DNA of 64,000 nt from CAVTSA01 sp963790575 (GCA_963790575.1 CAWBPD010000008.1:62001-126000); one strand, 5' to 3'; counted from the first letter of the stretch, positions 35,360 to 44,172 are shown. Made by a program: numbers and translations. Notes: generated by a model from the sequence alone, not told the origin.

Positions 35360-36261
35360 CCCGCCTCCCTCTTCAACCCCGCGCGACCGGCGATGATCGC
35401 GGCCGCCTGATCCACCGCGCGCACCACGTCCCCGTCAACCGGGTAGAGCAGCGTGCGCCCCGCCACCAGACCCCGGACCTGCGGATACTCCATCGCCCGC
35501 TCCCAGAGGGCGAAGGTGGGTTCCGAGTCTTCGCCCGGGTCCCCTCCGAGCAGGAAGGTGGGAAGGGTGCTGGCGGACATCACCTGGTCCATGTCGGCGG
35601 TGACCGGCACCTTGAGCCAGGTGTAGGCGGAGGTCCCCCCGAGCCCGGAGACGATCGCGATCGCGCGTGCCAGCGCCGCCCCCTCGTGGATCGGACGCAG
35701 CCCACCGGGCTGGCGGCGAACCGGGAAGACCTCGATCATGGCCGGCAGCCGGAGGGCGGCCAGCTCGTCGATCGCCCGGGCACAGCTCTCGAGCGTGCGC
35801 AGCGTCCTGGGATCGGTGTCGTCGACCCGGACCATCATCTTGCCGCCGTCCAGCCGGTCGCGCGCGAGGGCGGCCGCGGTGTATCCGGTGAAGCCGTCGT
35901 CGAGCTCGAACTCGGCGCCCGCCAGCCCGCCCCGGTTCATCGACCCGAACACGACCTTGTCGTCGAGGGCCCCGAGCAAGGCCAGGTCCTCGACGATGTC
36001 CGCGGTCGCCATCACGCCGTCGACCCCGGGCCGGTCAAGCGCGAGCTGCAGCCGCCGCAGCAGGTCGCCGCGGTCCCCCATCGCCGCCCGATCGCCGCGG
36101 ATCGCGAGCTGGCCTCGGGCGGGGTGGTCGGCGGCGATCAGGAACAGGGTGCCGGTCGCCGTCGTCACGTGGCGGCGGCGCGTGCGCCGGGCCAGGGCGT
36201 CGGCGATCGCCGAGGGGGACGCGACGCGGGTCTGCACCAGGCGCGCGACCAGGTCAGACAC
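35356..36261 (-). CDS. Cgl0159-family (beta/alpha)8 protein, aldolase-like
   Basis: A 301-residue TIM-barrel protein of the Cgl0159 family, known from actinobacterial myo-inositol (iol) clusters, where it follows iolC; the fold is related to class I aldolases such as LacD. Visible blocks: GTLFLIAADHPARGQLA, GVDGVMATADIVEDL, GSMNRGGLAGAEFELDD, KMMVRVDD, PAMIEVFPVRR and AYTWLKVPVTADMDQVM (the Lys is a candidate Schiff-base residue). It starts with GTG, overlapping by 8 bases the short IolC-like remnant. Its function is probably cleavage of a deoxy-ketogluconate phosphate or an analogue, not proven. Confidence 0.82.
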   Translation of the reverse strand: MSDLVARLVQTRVASPSAIADALARRTRRRHVTTATGTLFLIAADHPARGQLAIRGDRAAMGDRGDLLRRLQLALDRPGVDGVMATADIVEDLALLGALDDKVVFGSMNRGGLAGAEFELDDGFTGYTAAALARDRLDGGKMMVRVDDTDPRTLRTLESCARAIDELAALRLPAMIEVFPVRRQPGGLRPIHEGAALARAIAIVSGLGGTSAYTWLKVPVTADMDQVMSASTLPTFLLGGDPGEDSEPTFALWERAMEYPQVRGLVAGRTLLYPVDGDVVRAVDQAAAIIAGRAGLKREAG

Positions 36262-36361
36262 CCGCCGGCACCTCCTCCACCTCGGCGGCCGCCGGCTCGG
36301 CGTCGTCGCGACCCATGGTCATGACGTCGAAACGCGGGTTCACGCCGTCGGTGCGGGTCAT
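36254..36361 (-). pseudogene. 35-codon vestige of an IolC-like (PfkB) kinase start
   Basis: A short frame starts at an ATG overlapping the zinc dehydrogenase stop by ATGA and reads MTRTDGVNPRFDVMTMGR, the typical beginning of 5-dehydro-2-deoxygluconokinase (IolC), then DDAEPAAAEVEEVPAGV and a stop that overlaps the Cgl0159 gene. In iol clusters iolC sits exactly before the Cgl0159 gene. The kinase body is missing, so this looks like an internal deletion that kept frame and coupling on both sides. It may now act only as a coupling leader peptide. Confidence 0.55.
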
Positions 36362-37380
36362 CCCCGCCTCGGGTCCAGCAGATACTTGATGCCGCGCGCG
36401 GCCGCGGTGTCGGCGAAGACGCGCTCCCAGTCGTCGAGCGGCGCCGCCTCGGTGACCAGGTTCTCCAGGCACACCGCGCCCCGTGCCAGGAGGTCCATCG
36501 CGCGGCGCCAAGAGTGAGGCGTGGAAGCGAAGCCGCCAGAGATCCGAACCTCGTGGAAGCTCACCTGGGCGAGCCGTACCGGCACCGCGCGATCGGTCTG
36601 TCCGATCTGCACGTAGCGGCCGCCGCGGCGCACCACCTCCAGCCCGGCCGCCATCGCCTGCCCGCTTCCCGAGCACTCGATGACGACGTGGGGGCCCCAT
36701 CCCTCGCCCAGCGCTCCTGCCGCGCCGCCGTCACCGGCCAGAGCGGTCCTGAAGCCGAGGCGTTCCGCGGCCGCCAGTCGCACCTGGTCGTGGTCGGTGC
36801 CGACCACCAGGACGGTGCCGCCGCACGCTCGCGCGACCTGGGCCGAGAGCAGGCCCATGGTGCCGGGGCCGATGACCAGAACGTCATCCCCAGGTTCCAC
36901 CCGCCCGGGATCGCACAGGGACTGGCTGACACAGGCCAGCGGCTCGCTCAGCGCGGCCGCGCAGGGATCGATCCCATCTGGCACCCGGTGCAGGTTGTGC
37001 GCGGGCACCACCATCCAGGGAGCGAAGCCGCCGTCGGCTCCCGACCCGATCGACCGGCGCTCCGGGCACAGGTTGGGGCGTCCGTCGCGACACCAGGGAC
37101 AGACGCCGCAGGTCGAGAAGAAGGTCTCGCAGGCGACGTGGCGCCCGACCCAGTCAGCGTCGACGCCGGTCCCCACCGCCGTCACCACGCCCGTGACCTC
37201 GTGGCCCATGGTGACCGGGGGAAAGCTCGCGAACGACCCCTCGCTGATGTGGAGGTCGGTGCCGCAGATGCCGGCGGCCCAGACCTCGACCAGGGCCTGT
37301 CCGGGTCCGGCGGCCGGCACCGGCACCTCCGCGATGCCGACGTCACCCGGCTCGCTGGACCGCTTGCGGAGGGCCCTCAT
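36358..37380 (-). CDS. zinc-dependent medium-chain dehydrogenase
   Basis: A 340-residue MDR-family polyol or sugar dehydrogenase. The catalytic zinc ligands lie in GICGTDLHISEG and GHEVTGVV; the structural zinc site is CGVCPWCRDGRPNLC with four cysteines; the NAD loop is VIGPGTMGLLSAQVA. The ATG at 37380 (MRALRKRSSEPGD) is chosen because similarity starts there. First gene of the operon, divergent from the GntR regulator. Likely oxidises the incoming polyol or sugar acid. Confidence 0.92.
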   Translation of the reverse strand: MRALRKRSSEPGDVGIAEVPVPAAGPGQALVEVWAAGICGTDLHISEGSFASFPPVTMGHEVTGVVTAVGTGVDADWVGRHVACETFFSTCGVCPWCRDGRPNLCPERRSIGSGADGGFAPWMVVPAHNLHRVPDGIDPCAAALSEPLACVSQSLCDPGRVEPGDDVLVIGPGTMGLLSAQVARACGGTVLVVGTDHDQVRLAAAERLGFRTALAGDGGAAGALGEGWGPHVVIECSGSGQAMAAGLEVVRRGGRYVQIGQTDRAVPVRLAQVSFHEVRISGGFASTPHSWRRAMDLLARGAVCLENLVTEAAPLDDWERVFADTAAARGIKYLLDPRRG

Positions 37381-37441
37381 CGCGCCTGGCACGCCCCGCG
37401 GCCTCACTCCACAGCCCACGTCGGGAACATAGCACTTTGTA

Positions 37442-37456
37442 ACGACATTCGGTCGT
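37442..37456. promoter_or_regulatory. candidate GntR-type operator in divergent region
   Basis: ACGAC-ATTCG-GTCGT is an inverted repeat midway between the divergent dehydrogenase and gntR genes, placed to control both. A TATGTT-like -10 for the leftward operon lies just beside it. Confidence 0.4.
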
Positions 37457-37535
37457 ACGGGGATTCGGATCTACCTACCAGGCGTATCCTCCATCCGGCT
37501 CATGCCCGGCGATGGAGCGGTCAGGTGACCCGTCG

Positions 37536-38312
37536 ATGATCGAGTCGGCGCGCCCTCTGCCCCGGCTCGCTCAGCAGCTGGCGGACGGCATCGATCCGGG
37601 CAGCCCGGTCCCGCTCTACTACCAGCTGGCGATGGCGATCGAACGGGCCATCGACAGCGGTGAGCTTCCGGCCGGCAGTCGCCTCGACAACGAGCTCGAT
37701 CTGGCTCGGACTCTGGCGTTGAGCCGCCCCACCGTCCGGCAGGCGCTCGGCTACCTGGTCGACCGCCGCCGGCTGGTGCGGCGGCGGGGCATCGGCACCA
37801 TCGTGCTGCCGGCCGCGGTGCGCCGCCCGGTCGGGCTGACCAGCCTCTTCGACGACCTGGTCCGGAGCGGGCGCCGGCCGGCCACCCGGGTGCTCACGCT
37901 GGAGGTCGCCCGCTGTCCGCGGGAATCCGCGCTGGCGCTCGACCTGGAGCCGGGGACGGCGATCACGCACGTCCGCCGGCTGCGCCTGGTGGACGACGAG
38001 CCGCTGGCGCTGATGGAGAATTACCTGCCGCCGCCCCCGCTGCAGACCGACCGCCGTCAGCTGGAGGAGACGGGTCTCTACCGGCTGCTGGCGGCATCCG
38101 GCATCGTGCCTCGCATCGCCTCGCAGTCGGTGACCGCGCGGCCGGCCGGGTCGGAGGAGGCCCGCTTGCTCCACGTGAGCCCGGGCGCGCCACTGCTGGC
38201 GCTCCGCCGGGTCAGCTATGACGCCACCGGGCACGCGATCGAGCTCGCCAGCCACGCCTACGTTGGAGAGCGGTACGCGATCGAGATGAGTCTGGTGAGC
38301 GACGAACGATGA
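37536..38312 (+). CDS. GntR family regulator with UTRA domain (HutC type)
   Basis: A 258-residue repressor. The N-terminal winged helix (about 20-90) shows PLYYQLAMAIERAIDSGELPAGSRL and the recognition helix region SRPTVRQALGYLVDRRRLVRRRGIGT; the UTRA effector domain (about 100-250) carries LFDDLVRSGRRPATRVL and GTAITHVRRLRLVDDEPLALMENYLP. The ATG at 37536 has AGGTGA 7 nt upstream; an ATG 24 bases earlier is also open. It presumably controls the divergent operon and the SDR gene behind it. Confidence 0.92.
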   Translation: MIESARPLPRLAQQLADGIDPGSPVPLYYQLAMAIERAIDSGELPAGSRLDNELDLARTLALSRPTVRQALGYLVDRRRLVRRRGIGTIVLPAAVRRPVGLTSLFDDLVRSGRRPATRVLTLEVARCPRESALALDLEPGTAITHVRRLRLVDDEPLALMENYLPPPPLQTDRRQLEETGLYRLLAASGIVPRIASQSVTARPAGSEEARLLHVSPGAPLLALRRVSYDATGHAIELASHAYVGERYAIEMSLVSDER

Positions 38313-38343
38313 AGTGAATCGAAGGCCGGAAGAAGGAGGTCGA

Positions 38344-39111
38344 GTGAGCATCCAGGATGGAGTGGCGATCGTGACCGGAGGCGCGACCGGCATCGGCCGC
38401 GCCGTCTGCGAGGGACTGGTGGCGCGCGGAGCGGCGGCGGTGGTGGTGGACTACGCGCATTCCCAGGAGGCGGCCGAGGAGCTGGCGGCGAGCCTCCGCG
38501 CGGGAGGCGCCGAGGCGGAGGCGGTCCAGGCTGACGTGGCCGAGGAGCGGGCGGTCCGGGAGCTGGTGGACCAGGTGGTCAGCCGCCACCGCCGCCTGGA
38601 CCTCGTCATCAACAGCGCCGCCATCACCCGGTTCATTCCGCACCCCGACCTCGACGCGCTCACCGACGACGCCTGGCGGGACCTCTTGCAGACCAACCTG
38701 ATGGGGCCCTTCTATGTGGCTCGTGCGGCGGCGCCGTCCCTGCGGCGGTCTCGGGGCGCGATCGTCAACGTGGCCTCGATCGCCGGACACCGCGCCACCG
38801 GGTCCTCGATCCCCTACGCGGTGAGCAAGGCGGCGCTGCTGCAGCTGACGCGAAGCCTGGCGATCGCCCTCGCGCCCGAGGTGCGGGTCAACGCCGTCTC
38901 ACCGGGTCACGTCGACACCCGCTGGCACCGGGACCACCTGGGGGATGAGGGCGCCGAGGAGCTGGCCCGGCGCAACGCGGAGACCGAGCCGTTGGGGCGG
39001 GTCGCGATGGCGGAAGACGTGGCGGAGGTCATCCTCAACCTCCTCGACACGCCCATGGTCACCGGCCAGACCTTGATCGTGGACGGGGGCAAGCACCTCA
39101 AGTACGGCTAG
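38344..39111 (+). CDS. SDR family oxidoreductase
   Basis: A 255-residue classical short-chain dehydrogenase: TGGATGIGRAV (coenzyme loop), VQADV, NSAAITRF, catalytic Ser in VNVASIAGHRA, YAVSKAAL (Tyr-x-x-x-Lys) and VNAVSPGHVDT. The C-terminus GQTLIVDGGKHLKYG is typical. The GTG at 38344 was chosen over one 30 bases earlier because of a perfect AAGGAGGT just ahead. It lies 31 bp after the gntR stop and probably shares its transcript. Confidence 0.93.
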   Translation: MSIQDGVAIVTGGATGIGRAVCEGLVARGAAAVVVDYAHSQEAAEELAASLRAGGAEAEAVQADVAEERAVRELVDQVVSRHRRLDLVINSAAITRFIPHPDLDALTDDAWRDLLQTNLMGPFYVARAAAPSLRRSRGAIVNVASIAGHRATGSSIPYAVSKAALLQLTRSLAIALAPEVRVNAVSPGHVDTRWHRDHLGDEGAEELARRNAETEPLGRVAMAEDVAEVILNLLDTPMVTGQTLIVDGGKHLKYG

Positions 39112-39125
39112 CCCCCACACGTAAA

Positions 39126-39188
39126 CCCCGATTGCCGGCACTCGGGGCTCGCCCGGCGCCCGGGGTTGCCCGATTGCCGGCACTCGGG
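39126..39188. repeat. palindrome pair, TGCCGGCA family
   Basis: Two units (39126-39147 and 39169-39188) each with CCCGA-TTGCCGGCAC-TCGGG, centres 42 bp apart, between the convergent SDR and Gfo genes. Confidence 0.8.
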
Positions 39189-39217
39189 CTCTGAGGTGGC
39201 GACGGCTGGTGGCGGCG

Positions 39218-40234
39218 TTAGGCGCCCAGGCGGACGCGGGTGCCTTCGCGCATGGAGCGGTAGGCGGCCTCCACCACCGCCACCGCCGCGCGGCCGTCCT
39301 GTCCGGTCTGGCGGGGTCGATGCGCGCCGCGCAGCGCGCCCGCGTAGTCCCCCCACATCCGGGTGAAGGCGTTCTCCTGGGGCAGCGGCAGGTCGTGCTC
39401 GGCGTCGTCGTCGAAGAGCGCCGGCACCACACCCCACAGGTGCTCCCGGCCGTCCGGACGGCGGGTCGCGCGCAGCCAGCCGCCGGTGCCGAAGAGCACG
39501 ATCTCATGGTCGAGCGGTCCGTGGGCGACGGCGAAGGTGCCGCTGAGAACGGCAAGCGCCCCGCTCTCGAGCCCGAGGGTGACCACGGCGGTGTCCTCGC
39601 GCGTCATCTCGGTCGTGTTCTCGCGGGTTCGCGCCCCGACCACGGTCTCCACCTCGCCGAGCAGCCAGCGCACGACGTAGACCGGGTGGACGGACTGGTT
39701 CAGGAACACACCGCCCAGGCTCAGGTCCGTCCGCAGCCAGGGAACTCGGTCCAGAAGCTCGGGAGGCTCGAGGCCGTTGGATTGGAGCAGGAACACCCGA
39801 CCCAGCGCGCCGGTCCCCACGATCTCCGCCATGCGCTCGACCGCGGGTTCGAAGACGCGGTTGTGGCCGGGCACGAGCAGACGGCCGGTGGACTCGGCGG
39901 CTCGCAGCATCCGATCGCACTCCTCGGTGGTGCGGCCGAGCGGCTTCTCGCAGACGACGTCCTTCCCGCTCTCCAGTGCCTCCACCGCGAGGTCGACGTG
40001 CACATCGGGGGGAGCGGTGACGACCACGCACCGTGTGGCCGGGTCCGCCAGCAGCTCGGACCAGCTGTCGTACACCCGGGGCACGCCGTGCTTCTCGGCG
40101 AACGCCTCCGCCCGGCCTCGGTCACGATCCGAGACGCCCGCGATCGCGATCCCCGGCGTGGCCGCGATGGCGGCTGCGTGGCGGTTGGCGATCTGGCCCG
40201 TTCCCACCAGCGCCAGGCGAAGCTCGGCGTCCAT
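39218..40234 (-). CDS. Gfo/Idh/MocA family oxidoreductase
   Basis: A 338-residue dehydrogenase. The coenzyme loop is LALVGTGQIANRHAAAI, the EKP motif CEKPLGRTTEECDRML, and the active-site helix LGGVFLNQSVHPVYVVRWLLG. The ATG at 40234 (MDAELRLAL) has GGGAG upstream. It stands alone between two repeat loci. It is the shortest of the seven paralogues and not close to any other in the window. Substrate unknown. Confidence 0.9.
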   Translation of the reverse strand: MDAELRLALVGTGQIANRHAAAIAATPGIAIAGVSDRDRGRAEAFAEKHGVPRVYDSWSELLADPATRCVVVTAPPDVHVDLAVEALESGKDVVCEKPLGRTTEECDRMLRAAESTGRLLVPGHNRVFEPAVERMAEIVGTGALGRVFLLQSNGLEPPELLDRVPWLRTDLSLGGVFLNQSVHPVYVVRWLLGEVETVVGARTRENTTEMTREDTAVVTLGLESGALAVLSGTFAVAHGPLDHEIVLFGTGGWLRATRRPDGREHLWGVVPALFDDDAEHDLPLPQENAFTRMWGDYAGALRGAHRPRQTGQDGRAAVAVVEAAYRSMREGTRVRLGA

Positions 40235-40283
40235 ACCCTGATCTCCCACGCCCGACAACGTAGCAGTCCCCGTCTGCTGCCAG

Positions 40284-40389
40284 CCCCGAGTGCCGGCAGT
40301 CGGGGGTCTGCGCGCAGCTCAGCGAGCCCCGAGTGCCAGCAATCGGGTAGCAATCGGGTGGCAATCGGTCGGCCCCGAGTGCCGGCGGG
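40284..40389. repeat. palindrome series, TGCCGGCA family (3 units)
   Basis: A perfect 22-bp palindrome at 40284-40305 (CCCCGAG-TGCCGGCA-GTCGGGG in parts), a one-change copy at 40327-40347, and a truncated copy at 40373-40389. Centres are 43 and 46 bp apart. Between the second and third there are two extra AGCAATCGGGT-like fragments. Confidence 0.8.
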
Positions 40390-40390
40390 G

Positions 40391-41554
40391 TCAGGCCAGC
40401 GTCAGCGTGCCCTGGGCCAGTTGCTGGAACTCGGCCAGCCGCTGCGTCTCCACCGCCACCTCCTCACGGTCTGAGGTGGTGAGGTGGCGAAGGGGCTCCA
40501 TCCGCACCTCCAGGCTGCGCAGACCCCAGCGGGCCCGCCATAGCCCCACCGGCTCCCCGTCGAGCAACACCAGGCCGGGGCCTCGGGACGGCCGCCACAG
40601 CCGGCGCCGGGCGCCGAAGTCCGGGAGCAGCGTGGAGCGGTCCCGCTGCTGCAGGAAGGGGTCTGCTGGGGGGAGCAGCCGCACGCCGCGCATGGGTGGC
40701 GGGTTGCGGAGCATGGGGATGCTCTCGTCGAGCACCCACGCCGGGCCGGCCAGGTTCACCTCCACCAGCTCCGCCGCCAGCCGGTTCCAGCGCCGGATGG
40801 CGTCACCGACGCCGGTCCCGGCCCAGGCCGCGAACGCCTCCGGGGTGGAGGGCCCAAAGCAGCGCAGAAACCGCCGGACCAGCTCCACCCGGGCCGCCTC
40901 CAGGTGTCCTCCGGGCACCTCGGCCAGGCCCTGCGTTCGCAGCTGATAGCGCTCGGGCTCGCCCCCGTCGGCGATCGCGCCTGCCGCCGTCGCTCCCATC
41001 CGGAACAACGATTCCGGCACGTGGTTGGACCGGCAGGCGCCACACCAGGGCTCCAACGCGATCGGGAGCCGGCCGTGCAGGGACTCGCTGAGCTCCTCCT
41101 TGGTCACGGGCGTCTGGCGGAGAACCTCGGTCATGGCCGCCGCCACCATGGCCAGCGCCGCCGCGGCCGACAGCCCGGCCCCGTCCACCGCCTCCTGGTC
41201 CGGACCCAGCACGGCACGCAGCGCATCCTCGCGGTCGGGCAGGGCCCCGAGGCCGAAGATGAGGACGTCCGGCCCCTCCACGATATGCGCCATCCTGCGC
41301 GGCCCCCAGATCGAGTACAGGGCACCGGTGCGCAGGCCGGTCGCGACGGTGAGGCGGTCGAGGCGGTGCAGGCGCGCGTGCAGGGCGAGGTTGGCGGACC
41401 CGACAGGGACATCCGGCATCCCGCAAGCGCCGATCACGTCGCGCAGCAGGCTCAACGACCGCCGGGTGTCCAGCCCGTGAGCGGCGACCCGAAAGGCGAT
41501 CGCGCGCGCCGGGTGCACGTGTGGCGGTGTGGCTTTGACCGAGGTGTCCCGCAC
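40391..41554 (-). CDS. winged-helix DNA-binding domain-containing protein (HTH_42-like)
   Basis: A 387-residue protein of the winged helix DNA-glycosylase-like family (relatives of AlkX/AlZ, which act on crosslinked or alkylated DNA). Signature regions: ALHARLHRLDRL, GALYSIWGPRRMAHIV near the N-terminus, CGACRSNHVPESLF in the middle, and QQRDRSTLLPDFGARRRLWRP with DGEPVGLWRAR at the end. The catalytic QxQ seen in true AlkX-type glycosylases is not evident, so activity is uncertain. The GTG at 41554 has GAAGG upstream; a GTG at 41581 is an alternative. Confidence 0.8.
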   Translation of the reverse strand: MRDTSVKATPPHVHPARAIAFRVAAHGLDTRRSLSLLRDVIGACGMPDVPVGSANLALHARLHRLDRLTVATGLRTGALYSIWGPRRMAHIVEGPDVLIFGLGALPDREDALRAVLGPDQEAVDGAGLSAAAALAMVAAAMTEVLRQTPVTKEELSESLHGRLPIALEPWCGACRSNHVPESLFRMGATAAGAIADGGEPERYQLRTQGLAEVPGGHLEAARVELVRRFLRCFGPSTPEAFAAWAGTGVGDAIRRWNRLAAELVEVNLAGPAWVLDESIPMLRNPPPMRGVRLLPPADPFLQQRDRSTLLPDFGARRRLWRPSRGPGLVLLDGEPVGLWRARWGLRSLEVRMEPLRHLTTSDREEVAVETQRLAEFQQLAQGTLTLA

Positions 41555-41761
41555 CTCGCCTTCGCGTGATGTGTACTGCACGGACGCTATGTCCGCCCCA
41601 TCCCCAAAACGCGCACGCGAAACCGGCGGACCACTCGACGCTCCACCGCCAGAGAATACGGACGCGAGGTGGAAGGCTGGCCTCCGCAACTCGGGCGTGC
41701 CTCCGGCCGTACTCCTACGCTGGGGGCGACCCATCCCGGACCCGTACGAGGAGAAGAACGC

Positions 41762-42286
41762 ATGGCACGTCCGACCCCGCCCGATCCGTACGAGTTTCTC
41801 CCGCAGCTACCGAGCTTCACACTCAGCAGCACCGACATCCGGGACGGCGAGGTCTTGCCCGTCCCCCACCGCTCGGGGGTGATGGGCGCCGGAGGTGAGG
41901 ACCGGTCCCCGCAGCTGAGCTGGTCCGGGTTCCCGGAACAGACCCGGAGCTTCGCGGTCACCTGCTATGACCCGGATGCCCCGACTGCGAGCGGCTTCTG
42001 GCATTGGGCCGTCTGCGAGCTCCCGGTCTCCACCACCGAGCTGGCGGCCGGCGCCACCCCGTCCGCCCCCGCGGTGGTGCTCAAGAACGACGCCGGTGCG
42101 GCCGGATACGTCGGCGCCGCACCCCCTGCCGGCCACGGTCCGCACCGTTACTTCTTCGTCGTCACCGCGGTGGATGTCGCGTCGCTTGGCCTCACCGAGA
42201 CGGCGTCCCCCGCGTACCTCGGCTTCAACCTCTTTATGCACGGCATCGCCCGCGCCCGGCTGGTCGCGACGTACGAGCAGACGTGA
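41762..42286 (+). CDS. YbhB/YbcL family Raf-kinase-inhibitor-like protein (PEBP)
   Basis: A 174-residue phosphatidylethanolamine-binding-protein fold. The anion-binding pocket motifs are present: CYDPDAPTASGFWHWAV and GPHRYFFVVTAVD. The length is typical of bacterial YbhB proteins, whose role is poorly known. GAGGAGAAG precedes the ATG, and the longer frame upstream has no support. No signal peptide, so cytosolic. A perfect 28-bp palindrome follows. Confidence 0.92.
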   Translation: MARPTPPDPYEFLPQLPSFTLSSTDIRDGEVLPVPHRSGVMGAGGEDRSPQLSWSGFPEQTRSFAVTCYDPDAPTASGFWHWAVCELPVSTTELAAGATPSAPAVVLKNDAGAAGYVGAAPPAGHGPHRYFFVVTAVDVASLGLTETASPAYLGFNLFMHGIARARLVATYEQT

Positions 42287-42290
42287 GGGG

Positions 42291-42353
42291 ACATTGCCTG
42301 CGATGCAACCGCATCCCGTCGCGGGGGGGTTACATCGCCGGCGATGTAACCCC
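42291..42353. repeat. palindrome pair, ACATCGCCGGCGATGT family
   Basis: A perfect 28-bp palindrome at 42326-42353 (half-site GGGGTTACATCGCC) and a 17/20 match to its core at 42291-42310. Centres are 41 bp apart. Placed between the convergent PEBP and adenine deaminase genes, where it could also terminate transcription both ways. Confidence 0.78.
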
Positions 42354-42361
42354 TATCCGGG

Positions 42362-44095
42362 CTAGCCGAGCGCGGTGTCGAGCGGGACCAGGCGCCGGCG
42401 GTCGACGTCGACCAGCCCCCGATCGGTCAGCTTGAGCGCGGGGATCACCGACAGGGCCAGGAAGCTGAGCGCCATGAAGGGAGCCTGCAAGGTCACGCCC
42501 CGGTCTCGGAGCTGGTCCTGAAGGCGGGAGAGTGCCTGCGCCACCTCGGCCGCCGGCCGGTCGCTCATCAAACCCGCCACCGGGAGCGCGAGCTCGCCGA
42601 GCACGCGGCCCGCCTCCGCCACCACGATCCCGCCGCCCAACTCCGCCAGGCGCCGCGCGCAGCAGGCCATGTCCTCGTCGTCGACCCCCACCACGATCAG
42701 GTTGTGCGCGTCGTGGGCCACGGTCGATGCATAGGCGCCCCGGCGGAGCCCGGTGCCGGTCACGAACCCGACCCCGACCCGGCCGGTCGCGTGGTGACGC
42801 TCGAGGACCGCCATCTTGGCCAGGTCCCGGGCGGGATCGGCCACCGCCCGACCCTCGTGCACCGTCGGCTCCATCCGCTCCTCCGTGGTCAAGAGCTGAC
42901 CGGGGACGCCGCCGATCACGCGGAGGCGGCCGGTGGGCGCAGGCACGGAGAACGCGGAGGGTGGCACCGGTCCCAGATGGACAGTCCGCCGCACCCATTC
43001 CGGGACCTCGACGCTCGGGTACACCGGCTCCGTTCCCTGGCTGAGGACCTGCAGAGGCCGGAAGTCGCGCAGGTTCTCCAGCACCACCAGGTCGGCCCAG
43101 CAACCGGGAGCGATCGCACCCCGGTCGGTCAACCCATGGCACTGTGCCGGGTGCGAGGTAGCCATCAGGAGGGCGTCCTCGGGCCGGATGCCGTGCTCCA
43201 CCGCCAGGCGCAGCATCTGGTCCAGGTGTCCCTCCGCGAGCAGGAAGTCCGGCTCCCGGTCATCGGTGCAGAACGCGCAGCGATCGGGCCCGAACTGACG
43301 CACCATCGGGAGCAGGTCCACGAGGTTCCGTGCGTTGGAGGCCTCCCGCAGCAGCACCCACATGCCGAGCCGCCGCTTCTCCAGCGCCTCGGCGGCGGTG
43401 GTCGACTCGTGGTCCGAGCCGATGCCGGCCGCGACGTAGGCGCAGAGATCCATGCCGGTGAGACGGGGGGCGTGCCCATCGACGTGGTGCGTGAGGCCGG
43501 AGCGCAGCTTGGCCAGCTCGACCGGGTCGCCGCCCACCACGCCGGCGTAGTTCATCATCTCCGCCACGCCCAGGACCCGGCGCCGGCGCAGCAGCGCCGA
43601 CAGGTCGCCCTCGGTGAAGGGCCGCCGTGGAGACTCGAAGTCGGAGGCCGGGACCGAGGAGGGCGCCATCACGTAGACCGCCAGCGGGAGGTCCCGGCAC
43701 TGGTCGAGCAGCCAGTGGACCCCGTCGGTGGCGAGCACGTTAGCGATCTCGTGGGGATCGACCACGACCGCCGTGGTTCCGCGCGGGACGACGGTGCGCG
43801 CGAACTGGTCGACCAGCAGCTTGGACGACTCCAGGTGCATGTGCGCGTCGATGAACCCGGGGACCAGGTGGTGCCCGTCCAGGTCCAGCCGCCGCTCGCC
43901 GTGATAACCCTCCCCGACGCCGACCACGTGGCCGTCGGTGACCGCGACGTCCACCTGAAGCCACTCCCGCGTGAACACATTGAACACGCGGCCGCCCCTG
44001 ATCACGAGGTCCGCCGGAACCTCCCCACGGGCGACCTGGAGCCAGCGCGCGTCGATGCGGTCATTCTCCGCCTTCCTCTCAAAATGGGGCCTCAC
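42362..44095 (-). CDS. ade: adenine deaminase
   Basis: A 577-residue amidohydrolase of the adenine deaminase (Ade/YerA) type, which converts adenine to hypoxanthine in purine salvage. The N-terminal part has ADLVIRGGRVFNVFTREW; the metal site starts with FIDAHMHLESS, followed by VDPHEIANV, GVAEMMNYAGVV, DGHAPRLTG, GIGSDHEST and CTDDREPDFL. The C-terminal domain (GVGFVTGTGLRRGAYASTVAHDAHN and VPLQAPFMALSFLALSVIP-like ending) is complete. The GTG at 44095 is preferred because a longer frame would run into a repeat. Confidence 0.92.
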   Translation of the reverse strand: MRPHFERKAENDRIDARWLQVARGEVPADLVIRGGRVFNVFTREWLQVDVAVTDGHVVGVGEGYHGERRLDLDGHHLVPGFIDAHMHLESSKLLVDQFARTVVPRGTTAVVVDPHEIANVLATDGVHWLLDQCRDLPLAVYVMAPSSVPASDFESPRRPFTEGDLSALLRRRRVLGVAEMMNYAGVVGGDPVELAKLRSGLTHHVDGHAPRLTGMDLCAYVAAGIGSDHESTTAAEALEKRRLGMWVLLREASNARNLVDLLPMVRQFGPDRCAFCTDDREPDFLLAEGHLDQMLRLAVEHGIRPEDALLMATSHPAQCHGLTDRGAIAPGCWADLVVLENLRDFRPLQVLSQGTEPVYPSVEVPEWVRRTVHLGPVPPSAFSVPAPTGRLRVIGGVPGQLLTTEERMEPTVHEGRAVADPARDLAKMAVLERHHATGRVGVGFVTGTGLRRGAYASTVAHDAHNLIVVGVDDEDMACCARRLAELGGGIVVAEAGRVLGELALPVAGLMSDRPAAEVAQALSRLQDQLRDRGVTLQAPFMALSFLALSVIPALKLTDRGLVDVDRRRLVPLDTALG

Positions 44096-44110
44096 GACGC
44101 CATCGGGCAC

Positions 44111-44172
44111 CTGAGTGCCGGCAATCGGGGTACTTCCCGGGCCTAAGTGAGCCACGAGTGCCGGCAATCGGG
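44111..44172. repeat. palindrome pair, TGCCGGCA family
   Basis: Units at 44111-44130 and 44153-44172 share GAGTGCCGGCAATCGGG, centres 43 bp apart. They lie just upstream of the adenine deaminase start. Confidence 0.78.

Noticed and set aside
40284..40389. Possible CRISPR array in the regularly spaced repeats
   Set aside because: Only two or three units per locus, spacing regular but intervening sequence short and partly repeat-derived, units palindromic throughout, and no cas genes.
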